45,401 bases of DNA from Streptomyces soli (GTDB lineage Bacteria > Actinomycetota > Actinomycetes > Streptomycetales > Streptomycetaceae): NCBI RefSeq assembly GCF_003999195.1, contig NZ_RJVR01000335.1:1-45401 (forward strand). Reading direction: 5' to 3'. Position numbers and translations under genes: made by a program. This document shows positions 16,532 to 24,544 of the stretch, piece after piece. Every line of letters begins with the position of its first letter. The first letter of the stretch is position 1. The notes under the pieces were generated by a model. It did no database searches, was not told the origin of the DNA, and saw only the letters and a list, made by a program, of their open reading frames with translations.

Positions 16532-16720
16532 TCAGTAGTCCTTGAGGACAAGGGCATTGACGACCTGGCCGAAGTCCTGAAACTCGATCTCCGCTACGGC
16601 CTCGCCCTGGGCGGCGCCGGTCTGGGCCTCGACGCGGGCCTTGTTGGTGAGGGCGAGTTGCTGGTTGTCCGCCACGTAGCCGCGCAAGGCGTCCTGGTAC
16701 GCATCGAACGCGACGTCTGG
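16532..16720 (-). pseudogene. C-terminal remnant of an FAD-dependent oxidoreductase-like gene
   Basis: On the minus strand the frame reads PDVAFDAYQDALRGYVADNQ, then continues through TNKARVEAQTG and EIEFQDFGQVVNALVLKDY to a stop at 16532. The pattern of a Tyr-rich helix with LRxYVxxNQ and a final VNxxxLxxY resembles the ends of FAD-dependent monooxygenases of the PHBH type. Nothing related lies upstream (to the right): bases beyond about 16720 belong to an oppositely oriented remnant. About 60 of some 400 residues are left. The family assignment is tentative; the truncation is clear. Confidence 0.5.
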
Positions 16721-16987
16721 ATCATGGTGGCCGCACTGTCCCCGCAGTCCCTGCCCGAATGGATCGCCGCCAAGAACGCGGCCTTCGCCGATCCCGAATT
16801 CCAGCGCCTCTACCTGGCCTGCGACAAGGCCCTGGACTGGGATCCCGACGACCCGAGGCTCACCGACCTCGCCGCCGCCATGGCAGCCTGGGACGCCCGC
16901 CAGCCAGCGCCCGCCAAGGCCCAACCCGGGACGCTCACCCTCATGTACTCCCACGTCGCCGGTTCCTCCCGGCGTGGCAGCGGTTGA
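16721..16987 (+). pseudogene. C-terminal remnant of a probable transcriptional regulator
   Basis: From about 16721 the plus frame reads WIMVAALSPQSLPEWIAAKN, then FADPEFQRLYLACDKALDWD, PDDPRLTDLAAAMAAWDAR, and ends at 16987. The composition and third-position bias are those of a real protein. It resembles the helical effector part of MerR-like actinomycete regulators, but this is a tentative match. No DNA-binding domain precedes it. With the oppositely oriented oxidoreductase remnant it looks like a former divergent regulator/enzyme pair that has lost both 5' ends and the shared promoter. Confidence 0.45.
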
Positions 16988-17108
16988 TGCAGCTGCTGTC
17001 CCCGCCGCCTCAGGGCTGAGCCGACCCGACCTCGCGCCGCCGCGCCCGGCACGTGCATACTCGGGCCCTGCGGGCGCATCGGCGGCCGCGAGCAGCGGGA
17101 GGTGCACG

Positions 17109-18113
17109 ATGGTGTCGTCGTCTGGGACGGAACCCCGGAGGATCACGATCCATGACGTCGCCCGATCCGCAGGGGTGTCCCGTCAGACAGTGTCGCGGGC
17201 GCTGAACGACAAGGACGAGATCGACGACTCGACCAAACAGCGCGTGCTCGACGCCGCCCGCGCGCTCGGCTACCGGCCGAGCCGGTTCGCCCGCGGTCTG
17301 GTCCGGCAGGACACCACCACCATCGGGCTGGTGATCCCGGACCTGCTCAACCCGTTCTTCACCGAGGTCGCCGCGGCCGCGCTGGAGGCGGCCCGGGCCC
17401 GTGGCTGGCACGTTGTCGTATACGACACCGCGGACAGGGCCGAAGAGGAACTCGGCACACTGCAGGTGATCAGCTCGCAAGTGGACGCAGTCGTCGGCTA
17501 CTTCAGTTGCCCGGAGGACGAACTCGAGCTGTTCACCCGCGGCATGCCGGTGGTGCTCATCGGCCGCGAGCACCACAGCGCGCGGTTCAGCTCGATCCGG
17601 ATCGACGGTGAGGAGGGTGTCCACGCCGCGGTCGCGCACCTGGTCGCGGAGGGCCACACGCGGATCGGCATGCTCGACCACTACGGCCGCGCCGAGCCGA
17701 GCATCCGGCGCGAGTGGTTCACGACGGCCGCGGCGGCGTACGGGATCGACGCCGGCATGGTGGTCGGCGCGGACCAGTCGGCCGACGGCGGCGGAGCGGC
17801 GCTCAAAACCTTGCTCGCCGCCCATCCGGATGTCACCGCGGTCTTCACCTTCAACGACATCATCGCGATCGGCGCCCTGCGCGAGGCACGCCGGCTCGGC
17901 AGGAGCGTCCCGCAGGATCTCGCCGTGATCGGCTTTGACGGCCTGCAGCTCGGTGCGCTCGTCGAGCCCCCGCTCTCCAGCGTCGCCCTCGACACGCGAA
18001 AGCTCGGCGCGCTCGCCATCGACCAGGTCGCACGGCTGCTGACCGGGGTGAACCCGCTCGGGGCCGACGACCTCGTCGTCCGGGCCGAGCTGCGGTTGGG
18101 CGGGTCCGCTTAA
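17109..18113 (+). CDS. LacI-family transcriptional repressor
   Basis: 334 aa from ATG 17109 with GGGAGG just upstream. Residues about 11-60 form the LacI helix-turn-helix and hinge (ITIHDVARSAGVSRQTVSRA, later YRPSRFARGL). Residues 70-330 form the periplasmic-binding-protein-like sensor (TIGLVIPDLLNPFFTEVA, FTFNDIIAIGALREA, VIGFDGLQLG). Such repressors release DNA on binding a sugar or oligosaccharide. It precedes the transport and glycosidase genes on the same strand, and the large palindrome at 18191-18238 between it and the binding-protein gene is the obvious operator. The inducer is probably a mannose- or galactose-containing sugar (inference from neighbours). Confidence 0.92.
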   Translation: MVSSSGTEPRRITIHDVARSAGVSRQTVSRALNDKDEIDDSTKQRVLDAARALGYRPSRFARGLVRQDTTTIGLVIPDLLNPFFTEVAAAALEAARARGWHVVVYDTADRAEEELGTLQVISSQVDAVVGYFSCPEDELELFTRGMPVVLIGREHHSARFSSIRIDGEEGVHAAVAHLVAEGHTRIGMLDHYGRAEPSIRREWFTTAAAAYGIDAGMVVGADQSADGGGAALKTLLAAHPDVTAVFTFNDIIAIGALREARRLGRSVPQDLAVIGFDGLQLGALVEPPLSSVALDTRKLGALAIDQVARLLTGVNPLGADDLVVRAELRLGGSA

Positions 18114-18190
18114 CCTGCTGGACACGTGTGTGACCCGAAAGCCTTGACACTCGACGGCAGCGGAGCGCACACTTCCCAACAATTCACAAT

Positions 18191-18238
18191 GCTCCCGTGA
18201 GCGCTCCCGTGAACGTTCACGGGAGCGCTCACGGGAGC
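18191..18238. promoter_or_regulatory. 48-bp perfect palindrome: nested LacI-type operators
   Basis: Bases 18191-18214 are the exact reverse complement of 18215-18238, with AACGTT at the centre and no mismatch. It contains a central CCCGTGAACGTTCACGGG and, on each side, a CGTGAGCGCTCCCG-type element matching the GAGCGCTC core of actinomycete LacI/CebR operators. It lies 77 bp after the lacI stop and 160 bp before the binding-protein start, so it could hold two or three repressor dimers. As RNA or cruciform it would be a 24-bp hairpin and might also end the lacI transcript. Confidence 0.85.
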
Positions 18239-18398
18239 GAATAATGGCTTGCAGATTCCCGCCACGGCGCTCGGCGCTTGAACCGACACCGTTGCGTCCT
18301 GTCCCTTCCAACCAGAAGGCAGCCGGAAACCCCCTTGCCTGAGGTGTCAACGTCGACCCGTCTAGCGCCGTCGCTAGTCGTTCTCTGGAACGGAAAAT

Positions 18399-19730
18399 AT
18401 GAGCAACACAGTCACGCGCATCCGCCTCGCCGTCGCCGCGGCAGCCAGTATCGCCGTACTCGCCGGGTGCTCGTCGCCCGCTCCGTCGGGTAATGCGTCC
18501 GCAGCCTCCTGTGCGCCCGCGACGGGCAAAGTCACCCTCCAGTACTGGAACACCGTTCCGGGAATGGACCAGGTCGTCGCCCTGTGGAACAAGGAGAACC
18601 CGAACATCCAGGTTCAGACGAAGAACATCTCCAACGACCAGTACGGGACCATCGGCAACGCCCTCAAGGCGGGCAAGGCGCCGGACCTTGCGCAGGTCGG
18701 CTACGACGAGCTCCCCGACCTTCGCACCCAGAACGCCTTCGTGGACGCCTCGGCCTGCTCGGCAGCCACCGCGGCCAAGTCGGACTTCGTGCCGTGGACC
18801 TGGTCGCAGACGAGCTTCGGCGGCACCGGCGTGTACGCCTTCCCGCAGGACACCGGCCCGATGGCCCTGTACGTGCGCACCGACATCTTCAAGAAGTACG
18901 GCGTCGCGATCCCGACGACCTGGGACGAGTACGCGGCGGACGCGCAGAAGCTGCACAAGGCGGACCCCAAACTCGATATCACGTACTTCGACCCGAACAA
19001 CGCCGAGTGGTTCAACGGACTCCTCTGGCAGAACAACGCCGAGATGTACAACTACTCCGGCGGCAAGTGGCAGGTCTCGGTCACATCCGCCCAGAGCAAG
19101 CAGGTCGCCGACTACTGGCAGAAGCTGATCAGCGACAAGCTCGTTCGCACCGATCTCGCCAACGGTTCGACCCAGATGTACGCCGCGTTCCAGAAGAACG
19201 AGATCGCCACCTCCGTCGGCGCCGCCTGGGGCTACAGCATGATGCGCGACAACCTGCCCAGCCAGGCCGGCAAGTGGTCGATCGTCCCGATGCCGACATG
19301 GGGCTCGAGCGCCGCGTCCGGCGACTGGGGCGGATCCACCGTCGCGTTCATGAAGGGCAGCACGCACCTGTACGAGTCGGTCAAGTTCAACACCTGGCTG
19401 AACACCAACCCGGAAGCCCTCGCGCTGGAGAACAAGCTGGGCGGCCTCTACCCGGCGGCCACCGCCGGTTCGAAGCTTCCCGCACTCTCGCAGGGCGTCC
19501 CGTACTACAACAACGAGAAGATCTTCGACGTCTTCGCCGCTGCGTCCAAGAAGATCGACACCAGCTTCTCCTGGGGTCCCACCCAGAAGACGGTGAACCT
19601 GGCGCTTCAGGATGCGATGGCCAAGGCGACAGCTGGCAACGGCACGCTCAGCGACGCACTCACGGCCGCCCAGGCGAGCGCACTGAAGTCGATGAAGGAT
19701 CTCGCGATCCCGGCTGCGGCAGGCAAGTGA
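18399..19730 (+). CDS. Sugar ABC transporter substrate-binding lipoprotein
   Basis: 443 aa. The N-terminus is a lipoprotein signal: basic residues, a hydrophobic core and SIAVLAGC with the lipid-bearing Cys24. The rest is a family 1 extracellular solute-binding protein (KVTLQYWNTVPGMDQVVALW, GKAPDLAQVGYDELP, YAFPQDTGPMALYVRTDIF), anchored outside the membrane to capture oligosaccharides. It is 7 bp ahead of the first permease gene. Co-occurrence with alpha-mannosidase and beta-galactosidase genes suggests mannose/galactose-containing oligosaccharides as ligands. The large palindrome upstream is the likely control site. Confidence 0.93.
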   Translation: MSNTVTRIRLAVAAAASIAVLAGCSSPAPSGNASAASCAPATGKVTLQYWNTVPGMDQVVALWNKENPNIQVQTKNISNDQYGTIGNALKAGKAPDLAQVGYDELPDLRTQNAFVDASACSAATAAKSDFVPWTWSQTSFGGTGVYAFPQDTGPMALYVRTDIFKKYGVAIPTTWDEYAADAQKLHKADPKLDITYFDPNNAEWFNGLLWQNNAEMYNYSGGKWQVSVTSAQSKQVADYWQKLISDKLVRTDLANGSTQMYAAFQKNEIATSVGAAWGYSMMRDNLPSQAGKWSIVPMPTWGSSAASGDWGGSTVAFMKGSTHLYESVKFNTWLNTNPEALALENKLGGLYPAATAGSKLPALSQGVPYYNNEKIFDVFAAASKKIDTSFSWGPTQKTVNLALQDAMAKATAGNGTLSDALTAAQASALKSMKDLAIPAAAGK

Positions 19731-19737
19731 CCGCAGC

Positions 19738-20685
19738 ATGACTGACATCGCAACCCGCGCGACTCGCGTGGTGGCTGCGACCGGAGGCCGCCGTCGTCTC
19801 AACGGCGGCGGCCCTCGGGCGGGCACCATAGCGGCGTTCCTGATTCCGTTCTTCCTCCCGTTCGTGCTCTTCTACCTGGTGCCGATCGGCTACGCGCTCT
19901 GGCAGAGCTTCCTCGTCGTGCGCCGCACCGGCGGCCAGTACGGCACGTCGTACACGACCTTCGGCGGTTTCGAGCAGTACGTGCAGGTGTTCCAGAACAA
20001 CGAGTTCTGGTCCAGCATCGGGCGTATCGGACTGTTCGGCATCGTGCAGGTGCCGGTCATGCTGTTCGTCGCGCTGATCATGGCGCTGCTGCTCGACACT
20101 CCCCTGCTGAAGATCAAGTCGTTCTTCCGCATCACGGCGTTCATGCCGTATGCCGTGCCCGGCGTCATCGCCGCGATCATGTGGTCGTTCCTCTACTCGC
20201 CACAGCTCAGCCCCCTCATCGACCTGCTGAACGGCATCGGCCTCCACCCCGACTTCCTCGGCCCGGGCGCCGTGCTGTGGTCGGCGGCGAACGTCTCGAC
20301 CTGGCTGTGGACCGGCTACAACATGCTGATCATGTTCTCGGCACTGCAGGCGATCCCGCAGGAGCTTTACGAAGCCGCCAAGCTCGACGGTGCGAGCAAC
20401 TGGGCGATCGCGTGGAAGATCAAAGTCCCGATCATCGCCCCGTCGATCATCCTCACCACGGTGTTCTCGATCATCGGCACGCTGCAGCTCTACGCCGAGC
20501 CGGCCGTGCTGCGCCAGATCTCCTCGAACATCTCGAGCACGTTCACACCGAACATGCTCGCGTATGCGGTGGCCTCCGGAAACAACTACCAGCAGGCAGC
20601 GGCGATCTCCGTGGTCATCGCCCTCATCACCTTCGTCTTGAGCTTCGGGTTCATGCGACTGACCTCGAAGAGGGCCGGACTGTGA
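19738..20685 (+). CDS. Sugar ABC transporter permease (MalF type)
   Basis: 315 aa with six predicted membrane helices, beginning with a basic cytoplasmic leader then FLIPFFLPFVLFYLVPIGY. The EAA loop that docks the ATPase is present (QELYEAAKLDGASNWAIAWK followed by IKVPIIAPSI). The gene starts 7 bp after the binding-protein stop and its TGA overlaps the GTG of the second permease. Together the two permeases form the channel. No ATPase gene follows, so the importer probably uses a shared MsiK-type ATPase encoded elsewhere, as is usual for sugar importers of streptomycetes. Confidence 0.93.
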   Translation: MTDIATRATRVVAATGGRRRLNGGGPRAGTIAAFLIPFFLPFVLFYLVPIGYALWQSFLVVRRTGGQYGTSYTTFGGFEQYVQVFQNNEFWSSIGRIGLFGIVQVPVMLFVALIMALLLDTPLLKIKSFFRITAFMPYAVPGVIAAIMWSFLYSPQLSPLIDLLNGIGLHPDFLGPGAVLWSAANVSTWLWTGYNMLIMFSALQAIPQELYEAAKLDGASNWAIAWKIKVPIIAPSIILTTVFSIIGTLQLYAEPAVLRQISSNISSTFTPNMLAYAVASGNNYQQAAAISVVIALITFVLSFGFMRLTSKRAGL

Positions 20686-21539
20686 GCAACCAGACCCTGA
20701 TCCGCGAGAGCCGCGTCAGCCGCACGGTCGTCATGGCTCTGATGTTCGTCCTGGCGATCTACTTCCTGCTGCCGATCTACTTTCTGATCGTCGCGGCGAC
20801 GAAACCGCAGGGCGACCTCGCCTCCACCAACGGGCTGGCGTTCTCGCACTTCCAGCTGTTCAAAAACCTGGGCACCCTGTTCAGCCAGAGCAACGGCATC
20901 TTCCTGCAGTGGGCGCTGAACAGCGTGATTTACGCGGTGCTGGGCGCGGTCGTCGGAACCCTGCTCTCCGCGCTGTGCGGCTACGCGCTCGCCAAGTTCA
21001 CGTTCCGGGGCCGCGAGTTCCTGTTCTCCGTCATCCTCGGCGGCGTCCTCGTCCCCACCACCGCTCTCGCGCTCCCACTGTTCCTTCTGTTCTCGGCGAC
21101 CGGGATCGTCAACACCTACCTCGCGGTGTTCCTGCCCAGCATCGTCAGCCCGTTCGGCGTCTACCTCGCCCGCATCTTCGCCGCCGCCGCCGTCCCCGAG
21201 GAGATCCTCGAGTCGGCGCGCCTGGACGGTGCCGGCGAGTTCCGCACGTTCTTCTCGGTGGCGATCAAGCTGATGGCGCCGTCGCTGGTGACCATCTTCC
21301 TGTTCCAGTTCGTCGCCATCTGGAACAACTTCTTCCTGCCGATGGTGATGCTGCAGAAGGAGTCGCTCTTCCCGATCACGCTCGGCCTCTACGAGTGGAA
21401 CGGTCAGACCTCCCGTGTCCCGCTCCTTCAGGAATCCGTGATCACCGGCTCGCTGGTCTCGATCGTGCCCGTGATCATCGTGTTCATCCTGCTCCAGCGG
21501 TTCTGGCGCACCGGGCTCGCCGCCGGCTCCCTCAAGTAA
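20682..21539 (+). CDS. Sugar ABC transporter permease (MalG type)
   Basis: 285 aa from the GTG at 20682, which overlaps the preceding stop (GTGA); the longer open frame upstream lies inside the first permease gene and is not coding. Six membrane segments are seen, starting VVMALMFVLAIYFLLPIYF. The EAA motif reads EEILESARLDGAGEFRTFF followed by SVAIKLMAPSL. It is the second channel subunit of the carbohydrate importer, ending 60 bp before the alpha-mannosidase gene. Confidence 0.93.
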   Translation: MSNQTLIRESRVSRTVVMALMFVLAIYFLLPIYFLIVAATKPQGDLASTNGLAFSHFQLFKNLGTLFSQSNGIFLQWALNSVIYAVLGAVVGTLLSALCGYALAKFTFRGREFLFSVILGGVLVPTTALALPLFLLFSATGIVNTYLAVFLPSIVSPFGVYLARIFAAAAVPEEILESARLDGAGEFRTFFSVAIKLMAPSLVTIFLFQFVAIWNNFFLPMVMLQKESLFPITLGLYEWNGQTSRVPLLQESVITGSLVSIVPVIIVFILLQRFWRTGLAAGSLK

Positions 21540-21599
21540 CTCCGTACCGCCGCTCTCCTGTCCCCCACGTCCTCCCGCCAACAGAAGGTTCCTCTCCCC

Positions 21600-24329
21600 A
21601 TGCAGAACTCCGCCGTCTTCGTGCCCCATTTCCACTGGGACCGGGAATGGTATGAGCCTTTCCAGGTGTTCCGGCACCGGCTTGTCGCCGCTCTCGACAC
21701 CGTGCTGGAGACAGCCGAGGCGAACCCGGACTTCCGGTTCACCGTCGACGGGCAGATGGCCGCGATCGAGGACTACCTGGAGATGCGACCGGAGAACCGC
21801 GATCGAGTCGTGGCCCTGGTCACCGGCGGCCAGCTCGCCGTCGGACCGTGGCTCATCCTGCTCGACGAGTTCCTCTGCTCCGGCGAGACCATCGTGCGCA
21901 ACCTGCAGATGGGGTGGGCGGCCGCGGCGGAGCTCGGCGGCTCGATGCCCATCGGCTACCTGCCGGACATGTTCGGCCACGTCGCGCAGATGCCGCAGAT
22001 CCTGGCGCGCGCCGGAATCGAGCATGCGGCGCTGTGGCGCGGTGTTCCCGGCTCCGTCGAGGGTCACGCCTTCCGCTGGCGCGCTCCCGACGGCTCCGAA
22101 GTGCGCACCGAGTTCCTCTTCGACGGATACGACAACGGCCTCGACGTCCTGCTTGTGCCCGACCAGATCAGGCGCGCGCTCGGCGAGTACGCGGAGATGA
22201 CGGTCGAGCGGTGGGGTGGCGACCCGGTGCTCGCGATGGCCGGCACCGACCACAACGCGCCCGACCCGCAACTCGCGACCTGGCTGCGGCGTGCATCCAG
22301 CGACGAGCGCGCCATCACCATCGCGACGCTCGACGAGTACATCCGCGAGCACGTGCGCGACGAGGTCTCCGCCGTCGTCACCGGTGAGCTGCGCAGCCAC
22401 GTGCGCGGCAACATTCTCCCGGGTGTGCTCTCCGTGCGGCTCGGGCTCAAGCAGCGCATGGCCGTCGCCGAGCGCACCGTCGACCACGCCGAGCGGGTGA
22501 ACGCCCTGTGGTCCCAGCGCGACGACTCGCCGTTCCTCTCGCTCGCGTGGCACAAGATCATCGAGTCGTCCGCGCACGACTCGGTCGTCGGCTCCGGCAC
22601 CGACGAGACCTCCGATCAGGTCGAGGCGCGTCTCGCCGAGGCCACGCACGCCGCACGGGCGGTCCGGGACGCGGCCCTCGCCGAGCCCGCCGCCCTGGTG
22701 CCGAGCGACGGCTACCTGGTCGCCAACCCGCTGCCCTTCCCGCGCACCGCATTGGCCGAGGTGGATGTCGTGGCCCCGCCCGAGGGAACCGTTCTCGTCG
22801 CGACCGCCGCCGACGGCTCGGCGCACCCGGTGCAGCTGATCTCCCAGGCCCCGACCGTACTCAGCGACGAGCGCATGGACGCCTCGCAGCTCGAACGTGT
22901 GCTGCGCCGCATCCACCGCCGCGAGCTCTTCGGCCGTCTGATCGACACTTACGAACTCACCCCGGGGTCGCTCGTCTTCCACCTCGCCGAGGTGCCGACC
23001 AGCGGACCGTTCGACCTGCTGATCCTGCGCCGGGAGGTGGCTGCCGCGGCCGCCGCGCATCCGGGTGAGTGGAGGGTGCTGACGCTGGAGGAAGCTCGCG
23101 CGACCGCGCTGGTGCCCGTGGACGTCCCCGCCTCCGGGCTTGCAAGTTTCCGGGTCGAACCGAGCGACCGGACTGCCGCGCAGTCGACGACGTCCGCACC
23201 CGCGACGGCGACGGCCCGCGCGCTTTCGAACGGACTGGTCGAGGTCGCGATCGCCGCCGACGGCACCCTGGACGTGACCGGGGCCGACGGCACCGTGCTG
23301 CACGGAGTCGGCCGCCTCGTCGATGGCGGTGACCGCGGCGACAGTTACAACTACGCTCCGCCAGCACAGGATGTGCTCGTGTCGGAGCCGACGGAGGTCG
23401 CCATCGAACTCCTCGAGAACGGCCCGCTGCGTTCGAGGATGCGTGTCACCCGCGTCTACGAATGGCCCACCGCACTCTCCTCCGAGCGCGACCTACGCAG
23501 CAGCCAGACCGTGCCGACACCGGTGGAGACACTCGTGGAGGTCCGCGCAGGTGAGCCGTTCGTGCGCGTCTCCACGTCGTTCCTGAACCAGTCCGCCGAC
23601 CACCGGCTGCGCTTCCACGTGCCGCTGCCCGAGCCGGCGGCCGTGTCCGCATCCGCCGGGCAGTTCGCCGTCACCGAGCGTGGGCTCACCGCCGAGGGCG
23701 GCTGGGGCGAATACCCGATCCCGACCTTCCCCGCGAGTTCGTTCGTGTCGGCCGGCGCCGCCAACGTACTGCTCGACCACGCCACTGAGTACGAACTCGT
23801 CGGCGACGGCTCCGAACTCGCCATCACTCTGCTGCGTGCGATCGGCTCGATCAGCGTCAACATCCATCCGCTCCGTGACGAGCCCGCGGCGACGGAGATC
23901 CCCGCACCGGGCGCACAGGATCTCGGCGTGCGCATCGAGAACCGTTTCGCCGTCGTGCCCTCGGCGACCGGCTGGCAGGGTGCGAACGCGGTCGCTCTCG
24001 CCGAAGACTTCCGCAACGACGTGCTGGTCGCCCGCGGGACCGCGCCCGCCGAAGGTCAACTGCCCCCCGACGCGACCGGCGTGCAGGTCGACGGTGCGGA
24101 CATCCTCGTCTCGAGCATCCGCCGCGTCGCCGACGACGATCGCGGTGCCGGCATCGAGGTGCGGTTGGCCGCGATGAGCGACACGGGATCGACCGCCCGC
24201 GTGACTGGCACGTTCACAGAAGCCACCACGGTCGACCTGCTCGGCCGGCCGCTCTCCTCGACGCTGGTCGCGGACGGACTCGAACTCGCCCTCGGCCCGT
24301 GGGAGATCCGAACGGTCGTGGTCCGGTAG
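21600..24329 (+). CDS. Alpha-mannosidase, glycoside hydrolase family 38
   Basis: 909 aa. The N-terminus VFVPHFHWDREWYEPFQVFR carries the GH38 zinc-binding His-x-His and Asp, and Asp123 in GYLPDMFGHVAQMPQIL fits the catalytic nucleophile and zinc ligand. The middle domain (LAWHKIIESSAHDSVVGSGTD) and the beta-rich C-terminal domains are also typical. There is no signal peptide, so it works in the cytosol on imported oligosaccharides, removing alpha-linked mannose. It sits in the same strand series as the importer. Bacterial members of this group also include enzymes acting on alpha-1,3- or alpha-1,6-mannosides and mannosylglycerate, so linkage is not defined. Confidence 0.92.
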   Translation: MQNSAVFVPHFHWDREWYEPFQVFRHRLVAALDTVLETAEANPDFRFTVDGQMAAIEDYLEMRPENRDRVVALVTGGQLAVGPWLILLDEFLCSGETIVRNLQMGWAAAAELGGSMPIGYLPDMFGHVAQMPQILARAGIEHAALWRGVPGSVEGHAFRWRAPDGSEVRTEFLFDGYDNGLDVLLVPDQIRRALGEYAEMTVERWGGDPVLAMAGTDHNAPDPQLATWLRRASSDERAITIATLDEYIREHVRDEVSAVVTGELRSHVRGNILPGVLSVRLGLKQRMAVAERTVDHAERVNALWSQRDDSPFLSLAWHKIIESSAHDSVVGSGTDETSDQVEARLAEATHAARAVRDAALAEPAALVPSDGYLVANPLPFPRTALAEVDVVAPPEGTVLVATAADGSAHPVQLISQAPTVLSDERMDASQLERVLRRIHRRELFGRLIDTYELTPGSLVFHLAEVPTSGPFDLLILRREVAAAAAAHPGEWRVLTLEEARATALVPVDVPASGLASFRVEPSDRTAAQSTTSAPATATARALSNGLVEVAIAADGTLDVTGADGTVLHGVGRLVDGGDRGDSYNYAPPAQDVLVSEPTEVAIELLENGPLRSRMRVTRVYEWPTALSSERDLRSSQTVPTPVETLVEVRAGEPFVRVSTSFLNQSADHRLRFHVPLPEPAAVSASAGQFAVTERGLTAEGGWGEYPIPTFPASSFVSAGAANVLLDHATEYELVGDGSELAITLLRAIGSISVNIHPLRDEPAATEIPAPGAQDLGVRIENRFAVVPSATGWQGANAVALAEDFRNDVLVARGTAPAEGQLPPDATGVQVDGADILVSSIRRVADDDRGAGIEVRLAAMSDTGSTARVTGTFTEATTVDLLGRPLSSTLVADGLELALGPWEIRTVVVR

Positions 24330-24544
24330 ACAACTGCAACCGCATGAAAAGGACGAACTCACGGTCATCGACAGATTCGCGATCCACGGCACAGGCGAAC
24401 GACCCTGAGCTCGCCCCGCTTCCCTAGAGCCGGCCTTCTCCGCACGATGCCGATGATCGAGGGCAACCAAGCCCCGATCATTCGAGTCGGCGAATGTAGC
24501 CAGCGTTCGGATCCTTTTTGTTATCAAGAAAGCGTTGTGACCTC
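24330..24544. other. Intergenic spacer with an imperfect hairpin and a possible gene-start remnant
   Basis: Bases 24453-24481 can form a hairpin: ATGATCGAGG against CCCCGATCAT, one mismatch, 9-base loop. Just after the mannosidase gene an AAAGGACG ribosome-like site precedes codons TVIDRFAIHGTGERP ending in TGA, without an ATG, GTG or TTG at the expected place; this may be the start of a lost gene. An AT-rich stretch (24509-24520) precedes the beta-galactosidase start. Confidence 0.35.

Noticed and set aside
16460..16720. Complete gene from 16460 on the plus strand
   Set aside because: The first part is antisense to the oxidoreductase remnant and includes the ugd terminator; only the part after about 16721 looks coded.
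18191..18238. CRISPR or direct-repeat array at the GCTCCCGTGA repeats
   Set aside because: The repeats have no spacers and are fully explained by a symmetric palindrome.
17010..19829. 939-codon minus-strand frame across lacI and the binding protein
   Set aside because: Runs through three supported features including the palindrome, and its translation includes the repeated palindrome residues, so it is a shadow.
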